64,000 nucleotides of DNA. Origin: CAZKWG01 sp964615375. GTDB taxonomy: Bacteria > Myxococcota_A > UBA796 > CAZKWG01. Below are positions 59,701 to 64,000 of this stretch, piece after piece. Both the position numbers and the translations under genes were made by a program. A model generated the notes under the pieces. The model saw only the letters and a list, made by a program, of their open reading frames with translations. It was not told where the DNA came from and did no database searches. The stretch's first letter is position 1; every line of letters starts with the position of its first letter. The stretch is taken from the NCBI GenBank assembly GCA_964615375.1, contig CAZTOW010000013.1, positions 139,590 to 203,589 of the forward strand, in the 5' to 3' direction.

Positions 59701-59839
59701 CCGGGTGGATGCTGCGTCGCAGCATGGCCTGAGCCAGCGCCCCGTCCACGGCCTCCGGCAGCAGCCACCCCAGCACCAGGGCCACCACGCCAGCGACCAG
59801 CGCGAGCTCGACGATCAGCCAGGCCCGCCGCGCGCCCAC
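56708..59839 (-). CDS. SEDS (RodA/FtsW) - penicillin-binding transpeptidase fusion
   Basis: 1043 aa from the GTG at 59839, 2 nt after the FHA gene stop. Residues ~1-450 are a multi-helix SEDS peptidoglycan glycosyltransferase (LQPIEGIKIAFVVFLAAELG; GDLGPTLILALVFLAIYG; GRAEFATVPEGHSDLALANL; PLTGVVTPFLSAGRSA). A membrane helix (~470-490) leads into a class B PBP: pedestal ~500-700, transpeptidase with Ser758-x-x-Lys761 (GSIFKLF), Ser829-Cys-Asn831 and Lys957-Thr-Gly959. These two enzymes are normally separate partner proteins (RodA-PBP2, FtsW-FtsI); here one chain should polymerise and cross-link peptidoglycan. All three PBP motifs are intact. Confidence 0.92.
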   Translation of the reverse strand: MGARRAWLIVELALVAGVVALVLGWLLPEAVDGALAQAMLRRSIHPEMLTRRSEEAFRELARTGGLQWAAALGLLALGRALSLRRAGRHVGAPLLLPALAGMSGLGLGLRFGYADPLHASRLLAPDHAEGMLIGAALGLLVLVVPPDPADLLCRLRWPVLLGALLTFAGLLLSTPVNGAHISLFGLLQPIEGIKIAFVVFLAAELGRRAEQLRYQRTGGWLPLPRPAHLLGAIAAQVLLTAGLFAVGDLGPTLILALVFLAIYGMVTRSWVEWAIVGSLGLVALALAVAQPEALPQTVGLRVRMLVDPWTNGDPRGVQLAYALWAMAAGGPGGQGLGRAEFATVPEGHSDLALANLVEVLGLGGLLLYLGLMAVTLGSTLKIALRGRTPERMLLAAGLGWLLLAQLLVIGLGTTGYLPLTGVVTPFLSAGRSATVAFVVLVALVLRLAVAGERVVDTGTHRELRGGIAAGAVLGALLLGLLGLSFAERAWLQRDEISLRAALQLNRDGTVRMAADPRLEGLAARIPRGEILDREGSALAGTDPASGARIWPLGDALGTVLGPYGAGVTLGSWSLERQLDARLRGLEEAEGPRTAWVARGERSARVVHLQDGPPDEAGRAAALARAGGDPVVATRLSRLDYKPLLSLLRLRPDAREPALARVAADVPGRSVRLSLDAELQRAASAALRARLTRGGLAGAAAVIDVDSGQVLARAQWPDLDPGRPESWVSDFLEGDPRWLGCYGPWRDKTGTGGFLQAGSIFKLFTALAALREGWETAGEGCALQGSRTLTCGPCPDGRGCYQAPGWGRAIHDVGGGGHGEIELARALSVSCNATFAQVGLALGPEPMRRLVEDGLEVDWRGSFDPGPPGSFALASTAYGQGAARMSVLQAARMVAAVGAGGVYRRCPSDLLLDAPCEERRLLDDPQDAGLLLAGMRDAVERGTARRVAGMEGARLYAKTGTATDDGRSDEAPYGIRLGAEAAPHAWAVVLAEPETTPSCAAQAPGRLAVAVVLARAGYGGEAALPVAAEIVDAARARGYLDGSR

Positions 59840-59841
59840 GC

Positions 59842-60660
59842 TCAGGCCCGCTCCAGGCGGAGGGTCAGCGCGCCGCCCGAGAGCGCGAGGCTCGCCGGCA
59901 GCCGCTCCAGCGCGACCTTCGCCCCGGGGGCGAGGGGCGCGCCGTCCACCACCACCGGGTTGGCGTCCGGCGGGCGGTGGACCGCGACCCGCTCTCCCTC
60001 GATGATCAGGTGGAGCTGCACGCGGTTGACGTGGGCGTCGGCCCCCAGCAGCGGGAGGAAGCCCGGCGGCGCGCCCTCGTGCGGCCTCCCCAGCCGGGTC
60101 TCGCCGAGCGGCAGCAGGCGGCGCTGGTCCAGCCAGCACAGGCGGATGACGCTCAGCGTCTCCGCGACGCGGCGGGTTCGATCCATCCCTGCTTGCACCT
60201 CGGGCGCGCGCAGGGTGAGCTCGCCGGGGGCCGAGCTCAGGGCGGGACCGGCCTCGAAGCGGGCGCGCACGAAGGCCCGACCCGGCTCCAGGGGGGCGTC
60301 GCGGTCGCAGCGCAGGCGCACCACCAGCGGGCCTACCAGGCTCGCGCCGAGCCGGGCGCGCTCCTGCTCCAGGGTCCGCAGCAGGCCCTCGCTCATGCTC
60401 GCCGCCAGCGGTCGCAGGGTCTCGTGATCGGCCAGCGCCAGGAAGACCGTGTAGTCGTTCCAGACCAGGCGCCCCCCGTCCACCTGGCGCTGACGGCATC
60501 GCCCCATCACCGCGCGCAGGGCGAGGCCGACGCGCTCGGGCGTGATCTCCGGGTCCTCGGGGTCCAGCAGGCGGCGGGCGCGGTCCAGCAGGCCCCCGGG
60601 CGCGAGCGCGCGGAGGTCGATCTCGAAGCTGTCGGAGCCCTCGCGGCGGATGGCGCTCAC
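59842..60660 (-). CDS. FhaA-like protein (DUF3662 + FHA), second copy
   Basis: 272 aa. Residues ~20-130 resemble the FhaA N-terminal domain (LVWNDYTVFLALADHETL; LLRTLEQERARLGASLVG; PLVVRLRCDRDAPLEPG). The C-terminal ~90 residues have a forkhead-associated layout (LGADAHVNRVQLHLIIEGERVAV, NPVVVDG) but lack a clear GR...S-x-x-H core, so phosphothreonine binding is uncertain. Overlaps the upstream FHA gene by 4 bp and sits 2 nt before the SEDS-PBP start. Likely a cytoplasmic adaptor linking kinase signalling to peptidoglycan synthesis. Confidence 0.78.
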   Translation of the reverse strand: MSAIRREGSDSFEIDLRALAPGGLLDRARRLLDPEDPEITPERVGLALRAVMGRCRQRQVDGGRLVWNDYTVFLALADHETLRPLAASMSEGLLRTLEQERARLGASLVGPLVVRLRCDRDAPLEPGRAFVRARFEAGPALSSAPGELTLRAPEVQAGMDRTRRVAETLSVIRLCWLDQRRLLPLGETRLGRPHEGAPPGFLPLLGADAHVNRVQLHLIIEGERVAVHRPPDANPVVVDGAPLAPGAKVALERLPASLALSGGALTLRLERA

Positions 60661-61364
60661 CGGGGCTCCTCCTCCAGCAGGACCGTGAGCGCCTCGCCCG
60701 AGGGGCCCAGGAAGCGGAGGGCCTGGCCGGGGAGCACGCGGGCCCGACCGGACAGGGATCGCCGCGGGCGCTGGGCTCCGTCGGGGCCGGTGACCTCCAG
60801 CAGCTCACCCTGGTCCAGCGCCTCCAGCTCCCAGCCGGCGGCCGTGTGGCGCAGCACGGCGGCGCGGCGGCTCACGAAGGCGGCGCGGTCGGTCAGCACG
60901 ACGTCGTTGGGCAGGCCCTCGTCCCCGGGGCCTCGACCCAGGAAGTGCTCAGCCCGGCGCGCGGAGAGCGGCGTGCGCTGACCCGCGCGATCCCCGTCCT
61001 CCACCCGCACCCAGGCCGCGGCGAGCACCTCGCGCTCGACGGCCCTGACCGCGTCGCGCTCGCCCTCCACCACCTCGAAGGAGAGCAGGGGCGGCGGCCC
61101 GGTGAGCGTGGGGAGCCGGTTGCGCAGCTCCGCGTCCAGCTCGCGCGCCAGCGCCGGGTCCTCCACCCAGGCTTTTACCGGGCCGGTGGCGTCCTGGAGC
61201 TCGATCCGCACCGTGACGCCGGTGGGGAGCTGCACGCTGTCCCTGGCTCCCCGGCGGGCGAGGGCCTCGATGGCCTCCGCCGCGGCGCGCAGCAGCCCCG
61301 GGCGGTCCAGCCGGTCCTCGGCGGGGCGGAGGGCGCGGAGCAGGCGGGGCCAGAGGGCGGGCAT
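60657..61364 (-). CDS. FhaA-like protein (DUF3662 + FHA), first copy
   Basis: 235 aa. Residues ~15-120 look like the FhaA N-terminal domain (AIEALARRGARDSVQLPTGV; VRIELQD; LLSFEVVEGERDAVRAVERE). The FHA domain (~135-230) has FLGRGPGDE, NDVVLTDRAAFVSRRAAVL (the GR...SRR/H core) and WELEALD, LRFLGPSGE. It starts 3 nt after the AAA/nuclease-like gene stop and is coupled by a 4-bp overlap to the second FHA gene, giving a four-gene FHA-FHA-SEDS/PBP-kinase unit. Confidence 0.82.
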   Translation of the reverse strand: MPALWPRLLRALRPAEDRLDRPGLLRAAAEAIEALARRGARDSVQLPTGVTVRIELQDATGPVKAWVEDPALARELDAELRNRLPTLTGPPPLLSFEVVEGERDAVRAVEREVLAAAWVRVEDGDRAGQRTPLSARRAEHFLGRGPGDEGLPNDVVLTDRAAFVSRRAAVLRHTAAGWELEALDQGELLEVTGPDGAQRPRRSLSGRARVLPGQALRFLGPSGEALTVLLEEEPR

Positions 61365-61367
61365 GGA

Positions 61368-62924
61368 TCAGGCGCCAAAGAGGCGCAGGGTGTGGTCGCC
61401 TCGGGTGACGGTGCTCCGCCAGAGGCGCTGGCGCCAGGGCCGGCGCTTGCGTTGGTCGAAGAGGAGGATCCAGCCCTCGCGGACGCCGACCTCGTCCAGG
61501 TATCCGAGCGTCTGCTCGATGGCGGCCTCTCGCACGCGCTCCAGGGTCTCGCGCTCGCGGACGCGCTTGATCTCGACGACGAAGCGGTCGGGGCCGTAGG
61601 TGACGAGGAGGTCCAGCGCGCGGCGGTTGGCGGCGTACTCACGGAGCACCGTACCCCCCCCGTTAACGATCTTCTGCAGGTACGCCATGAAAGCCAGGTG
61701 TGGGAGGGCCTCGGGGTAGAGGGGCATGTCCCGGGGCAGGGTGTCGCCGTTCTCGCGCCACCAGGCGAGGAAGCCGTCCACCAGCGCCTCGAAGTCGAGG
61801 CGGCCTTCAGGGGTGAGCCACTTCATGCGCGGCGCGGGCAGGTTCTCCTGCAGGTTGTAGCTGAGCTGGCGAGCCAGCACCTCGCGGCAGAGCGGGTTGG
61901 CCGGCTCGGCCCCATCCCGACCCCTGCGCAGGAGCCCCATGTCCAGCACATAGACCCAGTCGTCGTGGTCGTAGGGGATGGGCTCATCCCCCGTCAGCAC
62001 CGCCTGCACGATGCGGGCCACCCGTGGCTCCCTCAGGCGCTCGGTGAGGCTGACGAGGTGCGTCGTGCGCGCGAGGACGAGGCGCTCCTTGGCCTCGTCG
62101 ATGTGGGTGGCGGTCACGGGCTGGGCGCGGTCGGGGACCAGCTCCATCACCGCGCGCCGGGCGAGGGCGTTGACCAGGAAGGGCTGGCCCTGCGTCCACC
62201 AGAAGGCGCGCGCTACCGCCGCGGGCTCGAAGATCTGGCCGGTGTCTTCGGTGTGCTGCCGGTAGAGCTCGCCCACCTCGTCCTCGGTGAAGTCGCGGAG
62301 CGTGATCGACTCGGCCTTCACGTTGAAGGGGGAGCCCGCGCTCACCGGGCGGCCGTCCTTGGCCTGGGTCAGGTAGTCGCGGAGCTCGCGCATCCCGATG
62401 AGCGCGACGGAGGCCGGGAATCGATCCGGGCGCTCCAGAAAGCCCGCCCGGAGCTGGCGCAGCAGGCTGACCATCGCCGGCCCCGACACCACGTCGGCCT
62501 CGTCGAGGAGCAGCGTCACGGGCCGCGGGGACTGCTCCGCGCACCAGGCGGCGAGCCACTGGCGCAGCCGCGATCCCGGCTCGTGGTCGAGGAACGCGCG
62601 GCGGGGAGGCGGGCGGCGCTCCGGCGGGAGCTGCCAGGAGGCGGCCTCGTCGATGGAGGCCATCCACAGCGGCTCGGCCTCGAGGACGCCCTCCACGCCC
62701 TGGCTCTCCTCGAGCGTCGCGTAGACCGCGATCCGCCCCTCCTCGCGCAGCCGGGCGCCGAAGGCCCGCATCGCCGTGGTCTTCCCCGTCTGCCGCGCCG
62801 CGTGGACGACGAAGTAGAGCATCTCGTCCACGAGGGCCTGAATCCCCGGGACGCGGCGCTCGGCGGGGAGCATGTAGTGCCGCCGGGGGTCGCAGGGGCC
62901 GGTCGTGTTGAAGGTGCGGGGCAT
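61368..62924 (-). CDS. AAA-like ATPase with C-terminal PD-(D/E)XK-type domain
   Basis: 518 aa. Residues ~15-300 form a P-loop ATPase with Walker A variant ARQTGKTTAM (43-52) and Walker B VTLLLDEADVV, then the winged-helix-like FTEDEVGELYRQH. The C-terminal ~110 residues read as a PD-(D/E)XK fold: ANRRALDLLVTYGPDRFVVEIKRVR with Asp and Glu-x-Lys. This is the AAA_14/'AAA-ATPase-like' group often annotated as possible nucleases of unknown role. It is the gene directly upstream (3 nt) of the FHA-SEDS cluster and might be co-transcribed with it; functional links are not obvious. Confidence 0.82.
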   Translation of the reverse strand: MPRTFNTTGPCDPRRHYMLPAERRVPGIQALVDEMLYFVVHAARQTGKTTAMRAFGARLREEGRIAVYATLEESQGVEGVLEAEPLWMASIDEAASWQLPPERRPPPRRAFLDHEPGSRLRQWLAAWCAEQSPRPVTLLLDEADVVSGPAMVSLLRQLRAGFLERPDRFPASVALIGMRELRDYLTQAKDGRPVSAGSPFNVKAESITLRDFTEDEVGELYRQHTEDTGQIFEPAAVARAFWWTQGQPFLVNALARRAVMELVPDRAQPVTATHIDEAKERLVLARTTHLVSLTERLREPRVARIVQAVLTGDEPIPYDHDDWVYVLDMGLLRRGRDGAEPANPLCREVLARQLSYNLQENLPAPRMKWLTPEGRLDFEALVDGFLAWWRENGDTLPRDMPLYPEALPHLAFMAYLQKIVNGGGTVLREYAANRRALDLLVTYGPDRFVVEIKRVRERETLERVREAAIEQTLGYLDEVGVREGWILLFDQRKRRPWRQRLWRSTVTRGDHTLRLFGA

Positions 62925-62966
62925 GGGCGCGATCTATCGCGGCGGGTGGCCGTAGGGGACCCGGGC

Positions 62967-63161
62967 TCAGCGATCCTGGGGGTCGGGCTCGCGGTCGGGG
63001 ACCTTTGCCAGGGCGGCGTCGAAGCGGGACCGGAGCGTACGGCCGACCTGGCGCGTGACCCGATGCAGCGCGTGTTGCTCGAGGTGTGGGTGCAAGTCGA
63101 CCTCTCCTTCGGGGCCGGGGACGGGCTCGGGAGCGTCGATTCGGATGAGCTTAAGGTTCAT
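62967..63161 (-). CDS. Small hypothetical protein (64 aa)
   Basis: 64 aa, unrecognised, rich in Pro, Glu, Asp and His with a central basic helix (VTRQVGRTLRSRFDAAL). Its ATG overlaps the stop of the upstream FG-GAP gene by 4 bp (ATGA), which supports translation; the AAA gene begins 42 nt downstream. Length makes this the least certain CDS in the window. Confidence 0.5.
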   Translation of the reverse strand: MNLKLIRIDAPEPVPGPEGEVDLHPHLEQHALHRVTRQVGRTLRSRFDAALAKVPDREPDPQDR

Positions 63162-64000
63162 GGGCCGCCCCAGAGGACGTAGACGCCGCCGTCGCCGGGG
63201 GCGCCGAGGATGAGGTCGCTGTAGCCGTCCTGGTCGAGGTCGGCGCCGGCCAGGTCCGCGCCGAGCTCGGAGCCGGGGGAGCCTTCGAGGGTGGCGTAGG
63301 GTTCCCAGTCGTAGGAGAGCTCGCCGCCCAGGAAGAGGTAGACGGTGTCTTCTGCGCCGACGAGGAGGTCGTCCTGGCCGTCGCCGTTGATGTCGCCGGC
63401 GTTGGCGAGGGAGAGGCCGGTCTGAGAGGTGCCGGAGAAGGTGAGGTCGGCGTCGGAGGTGGTGAGATCGCCGGTGGGGTCGAGGAAGAGGTAGAGGAGA
63501 TCTTCCTCGGGTGCGCTGACCAGGAGGTCGAGGGATCCTGAGCCGTCGAGGTCCATGAGGAGGACAGAGGTTCCGAAGCTATTGGTATCACCAATCAATC
63601 GCGCCGTCTGCACACCTGCGAACTCGTAGATGAGCGTGACCCCTCCATTGGACTGGGCGCTTGGGAGACCAACTGCAGCAAGTTGGGATTCCTCCGCGCT
63701 GGCGAGGTGGAGAGAGGTCCCGACGGCCACCCTCAATTCTTCTTCGATGGTAATAACCGTTCCGATAGCGAAAAGCGCTTCAACAGATTCGATTTCAGGC
63801 GTAATCAGCCCTACATCGATAAGGGAGATCTCAACGTCAACAAATTGAGTATAGCCAGAATCAAATCTAAACATCTTCAGCATTCCCAAGGTGCCCGGCC
63901 CATACGTCAACTCGTGGCAATAATCGACTTTAACTGAACCTATAGCCCACATTCCAGGGGTCACCTCCTCTCTCGGGTTGGATTTCCGCGTAGGCGTAGG
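63158..64000 (-). CDS. FG-GAP-repeat protein, 5' end beyond window
   Basis: The frame runs open to the window edge, so at least 280 codons are present and the true start is probably outside. A GTG at 63964 (GAGGAG adjacent) gives 268 aa but no signal peptide. The C-terminal ~150 residues hold FG-GAP blades (MDLDGSGSLDLLVSAP; GDINGDGQDDLLVGA; ADLDQDGYSDLILGAPG). The upstream part (~63560-63960) shows no repeat and is strikingly less GC-rich (about 45% by hand count at 63781-63900 against about 73% at 63181-63240). Probably a surface protein with a foreign or chimeric N-terminal part. Confidence 0.75.
   Translation of the reverse strand, partial: PTPTRKSNPREEVTPGMWAIGSVKVDYCHELTYGPGTLGMLKMFRFDSGYTQFVDVEISLIDVGLITPEIESVEALFAIGTVITIEEELRVAVGTSLHLASAEESQLAAVGLPSAQSNGGVTLIYEFAGVQTARLIGDTNSFGTSVLLMDLDGSGSLDLLVSAPEEDLLYLFLDPTGDLTTSDADLTFSGTSQTGLSLANAGDINGDGQDDLLVGAEDTVYLFLGGELSYDWEPYATLEGSPGSELGADLAGADLDQDGYSDLILGAPGDGGVYVLWGGP

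Noticed and set aside
56712..59768. A very long minus-strand frame (to 59768) continuous with the kinase gene.
   Set aside because: It lies in another frame of the SEDS-PBP gene, is low-complexity Gly/Ala/Arg, and has no domain; the kinase begins at 56711 by 4-bp coupling.
56891..60427. A 1178-codon plus-strand frame antisense to the SEDS-PBP and FHA genes.
   Set aside because: Arg/Gln/Pro-rich translation with no motif; mirror of high-GC codon use on the other strand.

Overview
This 64 kb window is high-GC, densely packed chromosomal DNA. It most resembles a myxobacterium or close relative (Myxococcota, former Deltaproteobacteria). The pointers are a C-terminal GCGC/hydrophobic/RRRR sorting tail of the MYXO-CTERM kind on a secreted metalloprotease, several lipoproteins with FG-GAP and Asp/Cys-rich MopE-like repeats, many Ser/Thr kinase and FHA proteins, and strong GC3 bias that leaves long spurious open frames opposite real genes. 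I would not name a genus. I saw no rRNA, tRNA, CRISPR array, IS element or prophage.

Layout. 82-6864: a three-gene minus-strand operon led by a CHAT (caspase-like protease)/ClpN/FHA protein, divergent from a Ser/Thr kinase fused to a formylglycine-generating-enzyme-like (FGE) domain and a 76-aa Cys-motif protein. This is the best candidate for an undescribed signalling or conflict module. 6887-17325: mostly housekeeping and envelope genes (PrxQ peroxiredoxin, acetyltransferase, TPR protein, TatA, imidazolonepropionase, FG-GAP lipoprotein, HtpG). 17411-19305: a two-gene Septu-like (PtuA ATPase/PtuB HNH) defence cassette in less GC-rich DNA, followed by a GCCAAG-type palindromic repeat. 19598-31834: assorted genes including a PHB-depolymerase-like esterase lipoprotein, SDR, WYL regulator, globin, M14 carboxypeptidase, hemerythrin-like protein, LysM protein and a Ser/Thr pseudokinase. 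31831-41079: an ECF sigma/anti-sigma/LTXXQ operon, an M36-type metalloprotease operon that probably starts at CTG, a tetrahaem cytochrome fused to a nucleotidase-like domain, and a TPR protein ending in two ClpX-type zinc fingers.

41222-54643: a membrane-fused spermidine synthase, phosphatidylserine synthase, an apparent five-gene operon running from a two-component system to aspartokinase, a MopE/FG-GAP lipoprotein, a PI-PLC-like lipoprotein, an alcohol dehydrogenase and a Uma2 nuclease. 54657-64000 is one unidirectional run. A truncated FG-GAP gene, a 64-aa ORF and an AAA/PD-(D/E)XK protein precede a tight four-gene cluster: two FhaA-like proteins, a single polypeptide fusing a RodA/FtsW SEDS glycosyltransferase to a penicillin-binding transpeptidase, and a membrane Ser/Thr kinase-like protein. 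This order parallels the actinobacterial fhaA-fhaB-rodA-pbpA-pknA/B locus for phospho-regulated peptidoglycan synthesis.

Shared themes are phosphorylation signalling (four kinase-fold proteins, one of them a clear pseudokinase; three FHA proteins) and cell-surface display (lipoproteins, FG-GAP, MopE repeats, sorting tail). All family assignments come from reading motifs by eye; no database search was run.
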